A stretch of DNA of 64,000 nucleotides from Patescibacteria group bacterium (GTDB lineage Bacteria > Patescibacteriota > Patescibacteriia > JAHIZJ01): positions 372,001 to 436,000 of the forward strand of contig JBAZUB010000001.1 in the NCBI GenBank assembly GCA_041661625.1, in the 5' to 3' direction. The notes beneath the pieces are model-generated. The model did no database searches and had not been told where the DNA came from. It saw nothing but the letters and a program-made list of their open reading frames with translations. This document shows, one piece after another, positions 36,979-45,140 of the stretch (within the stretch, counting starts at the first letter, position 1; each line of letters opens with the position of its first letter). The translations under genes were made by a program, and so were the position numbers.

Positions 36979-37686
36979 TCAATGTGAAAAACGAATCTTT
37001 AATAATGACACGATCATCCGCCAGCTGGCACGCAGCAACTTGGCGCCCGACATTTCCGCGCTGGAACGATCAACCCAAACCGTAGGCACTTCGCGGATCT
37101 TGAATTTGGCCCGTTTTAGTTGTACTAGTATATCAATATCAATCGACATATCGGTTATTGTAAGTTTGTCTACGATCCGCTCAACCACCTGGCGACGGAA
37201 TAGTTTGGCGCCGCACTGAGTGTCGCGATAAGGCAGCCAAAACAACATCTTGGTAAAATAATGGAAGCCGTAACTGAACAAAGTGCGCAGAAAAGTGGTC
37301 CGGCCCACTACCCGGGAACCCGTCACCCACCTTGACGCGATGGCTCCATCATATGATTCGTGAAGTATTGCCTCGACCAATTTGCGATATTCGGCGGGGC
37401 TGGTTGATCCATCGGCGTCCAAGAAGCCAATTAGATCGCCTTGGGCGTGTTGAAAGCCATATTTTATCGCTCGACCCTTGCCACCTTTAGGCAGTTCATG
37501 AATGACTATGGCGTGGCCCGATTCCCGCTGGGCCTGTTCGACTACTTCGCGGGTGTTGTCACGACAGCCGTTGAGCACCACTACTAATTCCACATTGCCC
37601 GGATAAAAATCTTTGACATAGTCATCCAGCGTGCGCCGGATCCGCTGAGCTTCGTTATAGGCTGGAATAATGAGAGATATGAGCAT
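36979..37686 (-). CDS. ALG5/DPM1-like GT2 glycosyltransferase
   Basis: A 235-residue GT2: ISLIIPAYNEAQRI, VVLNGCRDNT, LPKGGKGRAI and the metal site FLDADGSTS (about residues 87-95). The GKGRA segment is shared with dolichyl-phosphate beta-glucosyltransferases. It probably makes a polyprenyl-phosphate hexose. The start overlaps nothing. It lies 6 bases downstream of the pseudoprotease gene and 10 bases upstream of the UXS-like gene, so it links the glycan locus to the envelope gene set. Confidence 0.87.
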   Translation of the reverse strand: MLISLIIPAYNEAQRIRRTLDDYVKDFYPGNVELVVVLNGCRDNTREVVEQAQRESGHAIVIHELPKGGKGRAIKYGFQHAQGDLIGFLDADGSTSPAEYRKLVEAILHESYDGAIASRWVTGSRVVGRTTFLRTLFSYGFHYFTKMLFWLPYRDTQCGAKLFRRQVVERIVDKLTITDMSIDIDILVQLKRAKFKIREVPTVWVDRSSAEMSGAKLLRASWRMIVSLLKIRFSH

Positions 37687-37692
37687 GCGAAG

Positions 37693-38919
37693 TTATTTCA
37701 GACTACCAAGCTTAAGGGTGAAGGCCGTCTCTTTGTCATCGCGCAAAATCGTTAACCTTAATTCATCGCCCGGCGCATTATTTTGCACCGCGTCCGATAG
37801 CGTCATGTTGGTATCTAATTTCACGTTGTTCACTTGGGTAATAATGTCGCCTTTTTTTAGACCAGCTGTTTCCGCTGGACTCTGAGCCACGATCGCCGGA
37901 CGGTCGGCTTCGCGATCACCATAAATATACGCGCCCACCTGCCGATGTTGCGAAAAAACGGACGAGACATCCCGGCTGGCGCTTAAATCCAGATAATGTA
38001 CACCAAACTCACTTCGAACAACCGCGCCGTTTTTTAATAGGCTGTTTAAACCGGCTCGAATTGCCCCCGCTGGTACTGCCTGAGCGGTGGGCCACGAGGC
38101 GCTGGCAACCAAACCGACCAGCTTGCCATCATAGTTTACCATAGCGGCTCCCTGATAATCTTCCGACAAGACATCCTGCACTAGCACCCGAGCGGCGATT
38201 GTCTCCGAGCTGAGCAGACGGTCGGCCGCGGTCGGTGCCGGCAGATAATAGGGATCAATCACCAGACCAGCGCCCAAACGAATGTCCTGGCCATTATCGT
38301 GGCGCAAGTAGAGGATATCATCCAGCGCATCAACTTTGTCATTATCGATAAAATCTATCGCCTGATAATTTTGTCCGGTAATCTTTAAATAATAGACTGG
38401 CAAACTGGGGTCACCGATCACCTGATCAACGGTTATCACCAGACCATTGGCTGTTATAGCCACGTAGGTTTTTTTTAAATCGGGTACGGACCATTTCGGC
38501 GCTACAATCCAGCCGTCACTTGTTACCAACAACCCCGAAGACAGCTGATCGGTTTCAGCATAGACTGTGGCTAGCGGATCAGTTATTGAACTGGTGTCTT
38601 TTTTTTCAAAAATACCCACAGCCGATTCCGGCAAGTGGCTGTTCAGATCGTTGCGCTTTTGGAGTCGCGCGTTGTCGCTGCCACTGTTGCGAAATGGGGT
38701 GCCATTCCAGCTCAAGGAAGTTGGGTTCTGGTTGTTGTAGAACCAGGAGCCGAACCACCCAGCGAATCCGCCCAAGACCAATGCCAATATAAGGGTAAAT
38801 AAGCGACCGTTCTGACGTCGCGGTCGATGCAATTCTTTTAGCTCCTTATCTTGGTACAGGCGCTCTAAATCTTCCGTATTTTTCATCTTGGGTGATGTGG
38901 GAGTTGGTTTGAGGTCCAT
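37693..38919 (-). CDS. membrane-anchored HtrA-like pseudoprotease with PDZ domain
   Basis: A 408-residue protein: cytoplasmic tail, one membrane helix (about residues 40-58), a chymotrypsin-like fold (about 120-300) and a C-terminal PDZ domain (about 310-405). The fold landmarks of DegP/HtrA are visible (SSGLLVTSDGWIVAP, VYYLKITGQ, VNYDGKLVGLV), but the triad is gone. The His position is Trp143, the Asp position aligns near Ser172, and the GNSGGP loop reads DYQGAA with Gln256 in place of Ser. Proteolysis is therefore unlikely; a binding or scaffold role for envelope proteins is inferred. It sits upstream of the ALG5-like gene by 6 bases. Confidence 0.85.
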   Translation of the reverse strand: MDLKPTPTSPKMKNTEDLERLYQDKELKELHRPRRQNGRLFTLILALVLGGFAGWFGSWFYNNQNPTSLSWNGTPFRNSGSDNARLQKRNDLNSHLPESAVGIFEKKDTSSITDPLATVYAETDQLSSGLLVTSDGWIVAPKWSVPDLKKTYVAITANGLVITVDQVIGDPSLPVYYLKITGQNYQAIDFIDNDKVDALDDILYLRHDNGQDIRLGAGLVIDPYYLPAPTAADRLLSSETIAARVLVQDVLSEDYQGAAMVNYDGKLVGLVASASWPTAQAVPAGAIRAGLNSLLKNGAVVRSEFGVHYLDLSASRDVSSVFSQHRQVGAYIYGDREADRPAIVAQSPAETAGLKKGDIITQVNNVKLDTNMTLSDAVQNNAPGDELRLTILRDDKETAFTLKLGSLK

Positions 38920-38967
38920 ATATTATGGTTGTTAACTTACTGGGTGTTCGTTTTTGGCTAAGATCGA

Positions 38968-39005
38968 CCCGCCCGCCTTGACTGGCGTCAAGCCAGTCGG
39001 GCGGG
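38968..39005. repeat. GC-rich palindromic (REP-like) element
   Basis: Perfectly nested inverted repeat in the 224-base gap between two minus-strand genes: outer arms CCCGCCCG (38968-38975) and CGGGCGGG (38998-39005), inner arms GACTGGC (38980-38986) and GCCAGTC (38992-38998). No T-run follows on either strand, so it looks like a dispersed palindrome rather than a terminator. Confidence 0.7.
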
Positions 39006-39087
39006 GGCACCGCCAAGGATTCGGCCGAAGGCATTGTGGAGCTACGTCGAGGTCGAACCGAAGGCGGTAACGAAGATATTGGCCAAA

Positions 39088-39126
39088 GCTTCCTTATTAA
39101 CGGGCTTTGTCCGTTTACAAGGAAGC
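39088..39126. other. long imperfect hairpin, possible terminator or RNA-processing site
   Basis: GCTTCCTT (39088-39095) pairs with AAGGAAGC (39119-39126), and the inner AACGG pairs with CCGTT around a 7-base loop. It lies just upstream of the 253-residue gene's stop-side neighbour gap. No T-run is attached, so termination is unproven. The rest of the 38920-39143 gap shows no gene. Confidence 0.5.
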
Positions 39127-39143
39127 GTAAACGAATGCCCAGA

Positions 39144-39905
39144 CTAAACCCAACGGGCCGTAATTAATGCTAATAATAGCACACTAATACCGACAATGAA
39201 ATAGCGCATCCAGACCGGCCGGGTCAAATGTTCAATCAGATAATAGCGACTCACATTATAGGTGATATATAACACAATGGTGACTGCCAAAGCATTGACA
39301 TAAACGCCCGACGGCATCCAGTTCGCCACCCAAAAGGTTTGAGCGCACACGATGGCTATTATGAGCGTATGCAGCCACTGGCGTCGGAATTCAATTAGAT
39401 TGACCTGCAGCATTTGTAAAGATATTAGCCAGACAACGACCAGCACAATCAACGTCAACAACCAGGCGGGCCAATTGATGTACAGTATAGCGCTAAATGC
39501 AGCCACTGCCACAGCAAACATGGCACTAATATTCAGATAACTAGAGATACTCTGCAATGAGTGAACATTATACTTCTCTGTCCGATAGTAGTAGTAAAAA
39601 ATATTAGTTAAATAAATTAACTGGGATATCGCCGATATGGCTATGACTAATTGGTGAAATATCACTCCCTCGGTAAAAAACAAAAGCAAAATAGTCGCGC
39701 TAATATAAAGCTCTAGACTGATCAATAATACACCGTATTCGTGGAGCGGTTTTCCGGCTGTTTGCCATGAGAGTGACAGCGCGACCAATAAAGCCATAAC
39801 TGCCCACAACCAATAAAACCAGCCCGGCTGATAGAAAACCACCTCATAGGCGACCAAAGCGATAACAACCGATAATAATGGCTGAAGACGTTTGAGTAAT
39901 ATCAT
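39144..39905 (-). CDS. multi-spanning membrane protein of unknown function
   Basis: A 253-residue protein made almost entirely of about eight hydrophobic helices separated by short loops. No signature motif was recognised. It starts in an ATGA overlap with the stop of the upstream 217-residue membrane protein gene, and the two lie downstream of the propeller-like and DUF2207 genes, so all four form one minus-strand unit. A structural or transport role in the envelope is possible, but nothing in the sequence fixes it. Confidence 0.7.
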   Translation of the reverse strand: MILLKRLQPLLSVVIALVAYEVVFYQPGWFYWLWAVMALLVALSLSWQTAGKPLHEYGVLLISLELYISATILLLFFTEGVIFHQLVIAISAISQLIYLTNIFYYYYRTEKYNVHSLQSISSYLNISAMFAVAVAAFSAILYINWPAWLLTLIVLVVVWLISLQMLQVNLIEFRRQWLHTLIIAIVCAQTFWVANWMPSGVYVNALAVTIVLYITYNVSRYYLIEHLTRPVWMRYFIVGISVLLLALITARWV

Positions 39906-40552
39906 CGCAGGCTGGTTGATTTGAAGGTAAGGTTTATCCGACTGGATTCGGTGGCTAGGTTCTGGATATATGCGTTTAGCATTGCGCCATTGCTCACCGT
40001 GGCCAATTGGTTGAACAATGGTTGAATGTATGATGCCGGCAGGTTAATCTTTTGGACACGCAGATTCCGAGCGGCAAAGGCCAAGTGTCCCTCCGTTATC
40101 ACCGGCTCGGCGTCTGCCACAAAGCGGTAGTACCCGTTTGATTGAAATAGTCTTCCATTGACCTGGACTTTCCCTGATTCAACCACAGCTTGCAAATCAT
40201 AAAACACGGTGGCCGTACCAGGCAAACGGTCGAGCTGCTTTAACATGGTTGTCAGCTGGCCTTCATTGATTGTGCCGCTGCCCCCCAATGCATCTATCGA
40301 TGTCGACCATCCCTCTCCCAATACCGGGCGAATCGGGACGATGGGACGATAAACAATCTGACTGATCACCGGTATATTAGCAATGCCGAAATATGCTACC
40401 ACGCTCGCGATTATTAAAAGTATAAATGCCAAGCCAATAAGTCGGCGCAACCAGCGGTTGCTGCGCCACAATGTTGAAAGCAAACGACCGCCAGCGTGAC
40501 TGCCTGGATTTGGCGTGGTAGTTGGTGTTAATGGCCGCTCTATTCTCGTCAT
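39902..40552 (-). CDS. single-pass membrane protein of unknown function
   Basis: About 217 residues starting MTRIERPL. One hydrophobic helix (about residues 38-57) follows a basic, Pro/Thr-rich cytoplasmic tail; the remaining 150 residues are extracytoplasmic. The ATG at 40552 is chosen over an upstream in-frame ATG at 40594, because the latter would overlap the preceding gene by 32 bases. The external part has a repeated beta/alpha character but no motif I recognise. It overlaps the next gene by 4 bases. Confidence 0.68.
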   Translation of the reverse strand: MTRIERPLTPTTTPNPGSHAGGRLLSTLWRSNRWLRRLIGLAFILLIIASVVAYFGIANIPVISQIVYRPIVPIRPVLGEGWSTSIDALGGSGTINEGQLTTMLKQLDRLPGTATVFYDLQAVVESGKVQVNGRLFQSNGYYRFVADAEPVITEGHLAFAARNLRVQKINLPASYIQPLFNQLATVSNGAMLNAYIQNLATESSRINLTFKSTSLR

Positions 40553-40562
40553 GGATAATATA

Positions 40563-41651
40563 TTATTGCGCCGATTCACTACTGCTCGGGTCAACCGCTC
40601 GGTACCCGGTCAAATAGTTTTGCCCGGTTCCAACAATTATTTCGCGGTTGCTCCCCTGAGCCGTCATTTGCCAGAGATCAACGGCGATATCCCCTGAACT
40701 CAAACGTAATTTCTCGTATACGACAACCGGTTCGCCTGGCATCCAAGCAGCTCGCCCGACTCCTTCCTGCAACGTCTGCTGGCTAGTGCCATCCGCTCTG
40801 ATGCTTCCGATTGTTGATTGCCAGGTCGACTGCTTTGGAGCAAAGCGATACAATATCACTTCCCCATCATTAGACAAACTCAGCGACCATTCCAGCTCGC
40901 CCAATTCGATGTCGAAACGCGACAATTGTGACGTGGTTTGACTGCGCCAATCGGTCTGATACAGCACGTATCCGTTATTCTCTTGAGCGACGTAAATCAC
41001 CGCATTATTAGATTGGGAAAAAATCGCCGATTCAACCGTGCCGGCCACAACCTGAAGCGATTCGGATAGCTCGCCCGTTCGATTTATTTCACGATAATAC
41101 AATCCGTCCGACATCGGATAAATCATTCGCTGCCCAGTCTGGTCATAAGCCGCTCGCCCGGTGACCGTATCGACAGATCGAGAAGTGCGCGTTGCCAGAT
41201 CTACCTGATTTAGAATTTGGCGGTCGCTATCGAAAGTCGTGTACATGAGATGATTGCCTAGCCGATCACAAATTATTTCAACCGGTTCCTGCCGGGTGGC
41301 CATGATAAATGTCGGCTCGGCTTGCGTAACCGACCCGAGCCATAGTTTATTGAAACCGTCGGTTTCGTCAAAGTAGGCATACTGCGTATCATTCATGCGA
41401 CAGGCCAATTTAATATCTTTGGTTTCGGGAGTAAGCAGTCGGGGCTGATTATCCGCCCCCATTGTGGCTAAGCGGCCGCCAGTCGGACTGTTAATTAACC
41501 AGACCAAGCCCAAACCAGATGATTGTTGGCTGCGACTGTCAGTCTGGACGCCTTTAATTTGACTATCGGTGGGATTCTGATGTTGCGCCCAATACCACAA
41601 CCCGACGCCACAGCCCAGTGCTAGTAATAGTAATCCGATTTTTAATTTCAT
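40563..41651 (-). CDS. TolB/WD40-like beta-propeller protein with N-terminal membrane anchor
   Basis: About 362 residues. MKLKIGLLLLALGCGVGLWY is an N-terminal hydrophobic signal/anchor that includes a cysteine, but without a clean lipobox (LGCG). The rest shows recurring short blades with patterns such as LACRMNDTQYAYF, ICDRLGNHLMYTTF and LEWSLSLSNDGEVILY, as in TolB/DPP-IV-type propellers. The ATG at 41651 is preferred over 41666 as it places the basic residues directly before the hydrophobic core. It lies 39 bases after the DUF2207 gene. A ligand- or protein-binding role in the envelope is inferred. Confidence 0.7.
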   Translation of the reverse strand: MKLKIGLLLLALGCGVGLWYWAQHQNPTDSQIKGVQTDSRSQQSSGLGLVWLINSPTGGRLATMGADNQPRLLTPETKDIKLACRMNDTQYAYFDETDGFNKLWLGSVTQAEPTFIMATRQEPVEIICDRLGNHLMYTTFDSDRQILNQVDLATRTSRSVDTVTGRAAYDQTGQRMIYPMSDGLYYREINRTGELSESLQVVAGTVESAIFSQSNNAVIYVAQENNGYVLYQTDWRSQTTSQLSRFDIELGELEWSLSLSNDGEVILYRFAPKQSTWQSTIGSIRADGTSQQTLQEGVGRAAWMPGEPVVVYEKLRLSSGDIAVDLWQMTAQGSNREIIVGTGQNYLTGYRAVDPSSSESAQ

Positions 41652-41690
41652 GTGGTTATTACGCAACGACGTTTAAGCCGCTGCTAATTA

Positions 41691-43559
41691 TTAGATCGTT
41701 TTAAAGACGGCGTCGCTAGCCGAGATTAATTGGTTATATATCTGGACGAATTGAGTGGCAGAGTACGGTCGGGCCGTGCCGATCGGGCGCAGCCAGCCGG
41801 GCCAGTCCATCAGGGTACGGCTATAAGCTGAAAGCCACATCGCGTCCGCTTCCAACACCAGCAGATAAGGTAGCGCCCGCTCAAACTCCCATTGCGGTAT
41901 CAATCGGTCGGACTTCTGCGGTTGGTCGTATAACACACTAGCGTACCGCGCGGACCAGTGTGCCACCTCAGCCCCTTTGAGTGTTTTTTTCGGCATGATA
42001 CCGGCAAACAGAACCGCCACCGCCGAAGCCATCAACAAAGGTAGCACCGCGACGAATATACCCGGATCGCTGACCAGTGCCGCAATGTTCAAAGCTAGCG
42101 TAATCAGCAACCAATTTACCGGCCGACGGAGATACCGGCGTCGCACTGTGGCGGGAGATTCGGTAAAATATCCCAGCGCAACTACATTATCGTACAGTGC
42201 GGTCGATAGATGTTTAGGCCGCGTCACCATACGCGCGGCCAGCTCGGAAAAGGTGGTCCTAGATTTTTGTTCAAAGATCCACTGAAGCAAACATCGTTCA
42301 AAAGTACCGAGCACCTGATCGTTTTTGTCCTGCTTCACCAGAACGAAACCTTTTCGATTGTGGCTCCAGGAGTGATCAATTCGTTCAATCGCCAGATACC
42401 TATGTACGGCCAGAAATATCAAACCAGCCGTTAAATCACGCCGATCGACACGCTCATCGACGATCACGCCTACCTGGCTGGGTGTCAGCTGCCCGGGGCC
42501 CAACTCTGGTTTTATTATTTGAGAGATCTTTGGATCGCGGCCGGCGCGACGCCAACGTCGATACCAGAACCACCAGGCCAACCAGGGTAGAATCCAGAAC
42601 ACTAGTACCAATGCCGCTAATCCATAACGAACCGGTTGGTACCACCAGGCTGGCCGCAATTCAAACGCGAAATAATCAGACTTACCACGCATCAATATCA
42701 GTTCTCGACTCTCGGAATGATAGCCAAAATGCTGCACCGTTAATGAAATCACTTCGCGATTCAGGGTTGGACTGCTGAGATAAAAAACATACGGCGTAGT
42801 TATGCCCAAATTTTGCCCGCCTACCAATATCCGAACTGATATTGATTCATTATTGACCCCATTAGCCGTTACTTTGAGCGTACCAGGATCATCCAATACC
42901 TCCTTGGGCCAGCTGGCAGAATAATTGATACTGCTCTTGGCTGGCAAGATTGAGCCGGCAAATTCAATCGTTTGCGAATCGATTATTCGGCTCCCGGCTA
43001 GATCACGTCGTCCAGTGGCGGTTCCGATGGTTAGTGATTGGCTGAAACGATCCAAATATTCCGCTGGGCGCGGCAACCGCACCCGGACTCTTAATTGATC
43101 AATTATCTCAGTCCGCGTATCGGTAGTCAGGGGCCATGACAATTGATCGAAGTTGTCAAAATAACTGACACAGCCGGTGGCGTTATATGAAATCTGCCAG
43201 CTGGCTCGCCCAGGTGAAACCGGAACTGATAAATTATAGCGCAGCAGGTCGTTGGAATCTGGCACCGGCCGAACCTCATGCACCACGGTGTCCCCTTTTT
43301 CATTCAATACCGTAAAGTCCTGCACTACGCTGTTTGCTGCGACCGGCCATTGCGCAGCCACTTCAGACACCGAACCCGTAAACAGATACGACCGAACTTC
43401 ATGGAATTGGCAGATTCCATCCTTTGTCACCGTTACATCAGTTTGCCAGTTTTCAATCGCCCAGTCCGCCGCTTGGGATTGGCTTGGAAACAAACCGACC
43501 AATAACACCAAAAAGGCGACGCAATAAACTAACCAATAGTCTTTTATTTTGTCAGGCAT
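41691..43559 (-). CDS. DUF2207 family membrane protein
   Basis: About 622 residues: a signal peptide with cleavage near SQSQA/ADW, an extracytoplasmic beta-rich domain (about residues 30-285) with the typical DWAIENWQTDVTV opening, a membrane helix, and a cytoplasmic part starting WFWYRRWRRAGRDPK. That part contains PSQVGVIVDERVDRRDLTA and two more helices (about 470-510). This matches DUF2207. The ATG at 43559 is fixed by a promoter whose -35 lies over the more upstream in-frame start at 43598. The expected leader is only about 4 bases. It is the first gene of a four-gene envelope unit. Confidence 0.85.
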   Translation of the reverse strand: MPDKIKDYWLVYCVAFLVLLVGLFPSQSQAADWAIENWQTDVTVTKDGICQFHEVRSYLFTGSVSEVAAQWPVAANSVVQDFTVLNEKGDTVVHEVRPVPDSNDLLRYNLSVPVSPGRASWQISYNATGCVSYFDNFDQLSWPLTTDTRTEIIDQLRVRVRLPRPAEYLDRFSQSLTIGTATGRRDLAGSRIIDSQTIEFAGSILPAKSSINYSASWPKEVLDDPGTLKVTANGVNNESISVRILVGGQNLGITTPYVFYLSSPTLNREVISLTVQHFGYHSESRELILMRGKSDYFAFELRPAWWYQPVRYGLAALVLVFWILPWLAWWFWYRRWRRAGRDPKISQIIKPELGPGQLTPSQVGVIVDERVDRRDLTAGLIFLAVHRYLAIERIDHSWSHNRKGFVLVKQDKNDQVLGTFERCLLQWIFEQKSRTTFSELAARMVTRPKHLSTALYDNVVALGYFTESPATVRRRYLRRPVNWLLITLALNIAALVSDPGIFVAVLPLLMASAVAVLFAGIMPKKTLKGAEVAHWSARYASVLYDQPQKSDRLIPQWEFERALPYLLVLEADAMWLSAYSRTLMDWPGWLRPIGTARPYSATQFVQIYNQLISASDAVFKTI

Positions 43560-43569
43560 ATGCCGGCAT

Positions 43570-43598
43570 ATTTTACCATTTTTTGCCCGATACGGCAA
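43570..43598 (-). promoter_or_regulatory. sigma70-type promoter of the DUF2207 unit
   Basis: Read on the minus strand: TTGCCG (43598-43593), a 17-base spacer and TAAAAT (43575-43570). Initiation near 43563 leaves a leader of about 4 bases before the ATG at 43559, making the mRNA practically leaderless. Confidence 0.65.
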
Positions 43599-43705
43599 AT
43601 ATGTTTCATTGGTTTATTTCACCACCATGGCCGACCGGATAAGGTTGTCAACTATGCCCCACAATCGGTATCTAACGGTTTACCTTTATCGGGTAATAAT
43701 GTAAA

Positions 43706-43727
43706 CCGGCATCACTTCCGATGCCGG
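43706..43727 (-). terminator. possible terminator after trxB
   Basis: CCGGCATC (43706-43713) pairs with GATGCCGG (43720-43727) around a 6-base loop, about 45 bases after the trxB stop. On the minus strand it is followed by TTTACATTATT, a weak T-rich tract, so termination is plausible but not strong. No gene is seen in 43599-43771. Confidence 0.45.
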
Positions 43728-43771
43728 CATCACATCACTTTATATGTAGACTACCCCGCGTTTGACCGTAT

Positions 43772-44698
43772 TTAGGCTAAACGATGTAAATAGGTTTGAG
43801 CCGCTAATGAAGCGGCAGCGCCTTGACCAGCCGCGATAATAATTTGGTTATACGGTATATTTACCACATCTCCGGCGGCAAACAATCCGGGCAGTTTACT
43901 GGACATTAATTGATCGGCCACAATAAAACCAGCCGGGTCGAGTATGCCTAGATCTTTGACCATTTCCGTATTGGGAATTATGCCGATATGCACAAAGACG
44001 GCATCCGTATTAATGCGCCGGAGCTGACCGGTGGCTTTGTCCATATATTCCACCTCGGTGACTTGCTGATCGCCAATAATTTGTACGGTGGCAGCATCGT
44101 GGATTAATTCTACTTTCGAGTCGGCCTTAACCTTGTCGATATATACTTGTTCACCTTTGAATTCTGGATTTTTATTAATGGAATATACCCGCGTAGCCAG
44201 GTTTCGCATCATCAGGATTGATTCCAACGCTGAATTACCACCGCCAATCGTGGTGACAGTCTTGTTTTTGAACAATGGGCCGTCGCAAGTCGTACAGTAT
44301 GATAAGCCTTTCTGATAAAGTTCCTTTTCGCCTGGCACATTCAGGTGTCGCGGCCTAACTCCCGACGCGACTATAACCGTTTTACTGTCATACGAGACCG
44401 TTTGCGATGATGCGTCTCGACCGGTAATCCGATAACCCAGTACTATCTTTTCAACTTTTTGTACTTCAAAACCGACTTCAACATTTACCTGGTTATGATC
44501 CAGCTGGGCGTTAAATTTCTGCGATAGTTCAACCCCGGTCGTTTCGTTGAAACCCAGATAGTTATCAACCCCGCCCGAGTGGGCAACTTCCCCGCCGAGA
44601 TCCATGGCGAGTATTTTGAAATCTAGCTTAGCCCGTGCCGCGTAGATTGCCGCTGACGTTCCCGCCGCTGAACCGCCGATGATAATGAGGTCGTACAT
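43772..44698 (-). CDS. trxB: thioredoxin reductase
   Basis: A 308-residue FAD/NADPH enzyme that reduces thioredoxin. It has the FAD-binding GGSAAG (residues 8-13), NADPH-site GGGNSALES near 155 and the C-terminal FAGDV motif. The redox-active pair is C135-x2-C138 in SYCTTCDG, where most bacterial enzymes have CATC. Length and domain order (FAD-NADPH-FAD) are normal. No thioredoxin gene is adjacent. It is monocistronic, between the envelope unit and a tRNA gene. Confidence 0.93.
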   Translation of the reverse strand: MYDLIIIGGSAAGTSAAIYAARAKLDFKILAMDLGGEVAHSGGVDNYLGFNETTGVELSQKFNAQLDHNQVNVEVGFEVQKVEKIVLGYRITGRDASSQTVSYDSKTVIVASGVRPRHLNVPGEKELYQKGLSYCTTCDGPLFKNKTVTTIGGGNSALESILMMRNLATRVYSINKNPEFKGEQVYIDKVKADSKVELIHDAATVQIIGDQQVTEVEYMDKATGQLRRINTDAVFVHIGIIPNTEMVKDLGILDPAGFIVADQLMSSKLPGLFAAGDVVNIPYNQIIIAAGQGAAASLAAQTYLHRLA

Positions 44699-44741
44699 AT
44701 ATTATTTTACCGATTAGTTATTCTTTGTTTCTGAGCAATGC

Positions 44742-44867
44742 TCCGGGACAGGGACTCGATCCGGGGTTTAGCGCTCCGCCAAGCGGAGATCGCTCAACCC
44801 GTCTCAGCGGTCGCAAGTGAAGCAGTCCACTTGCTTTCTCCGCTTCGACACCCAATTACCAGGGCCA
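44742..44867 (-). pseudogene. broken partial copy of tRNA-Gln with an 89-base insert
   Basis: Bases 44742-44759 are identical to the 3' acceptor/T-arm part of the adjacent tRNA-Gln gene (44921-44938), and 44851-44867 are identical to its anticodon-arm/variable part (44941-44957). Between the two matching parts the copy carries about 89 unrelated bases flanked by TCGA, with its own hairpin CTCCGC/GCGGAG. The 5' half of the tRNA is missing. The copy could not fold as a tRNA, so it is a remnant of duplication or of an insertion into the T loop. Confidence 0.75.
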
Positions 44868-44919
44868 CCCCACACCAGCCGTTTCACAAATTTTTGCTGA
44901 TTACCACTCAATTGCACAG

Positions 44920-44990
44920 CTCCGGGACAGGGACTCGAACCCCAATTACCAGGGCCAGAACCTGGCGTCCTACCATTAGACGATCCCGGA
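44920..44990 (-). tRNA. tRNA-Gln (anticodon CUG)
   Basis: A complete cloverleaf on the minus strand: acceptor TCCGGGA/TCCCGGA, D arm GTCT-AATGGTA-GGAC, anticodon arm CCAGG-TTCTGGC-CCTGG with anticodon CTG, and T loop TTCGAGT. The U1-A72 pair and discriminator G73 fit glutamine identity. CCA is not encoded. It lies between dnaX and trxB on the same strand; a partial copy follows 53 bases downstream. Confidence 0.93.
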
Positions 44991-45140
44991 GCTGTGCCAT
45001 CGAATAGATTTTAAAGTACGGCGATGCGGGATGGCGTCCTTTTTATCCCAGAGCGCTGATCAGAAAATATTCGACTATAAAAATATGCGCCATCCGCCGA
45101 ACCCACTTTACGCTTTTATTATTCAATCGTCAACCATCCT
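44991..45140. other. intergenic stretch between dnaX and tRNA-Gln
   Basis: No coding frame or clear motif. On the minus strand TAAAAT occurs shortly before the tRNA and could be a -10, but no matching -35 is present. The whole gene-free stretch 44699-45140 otherwise holds only the tRNA and its broken copy. Confidence 0.5.
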
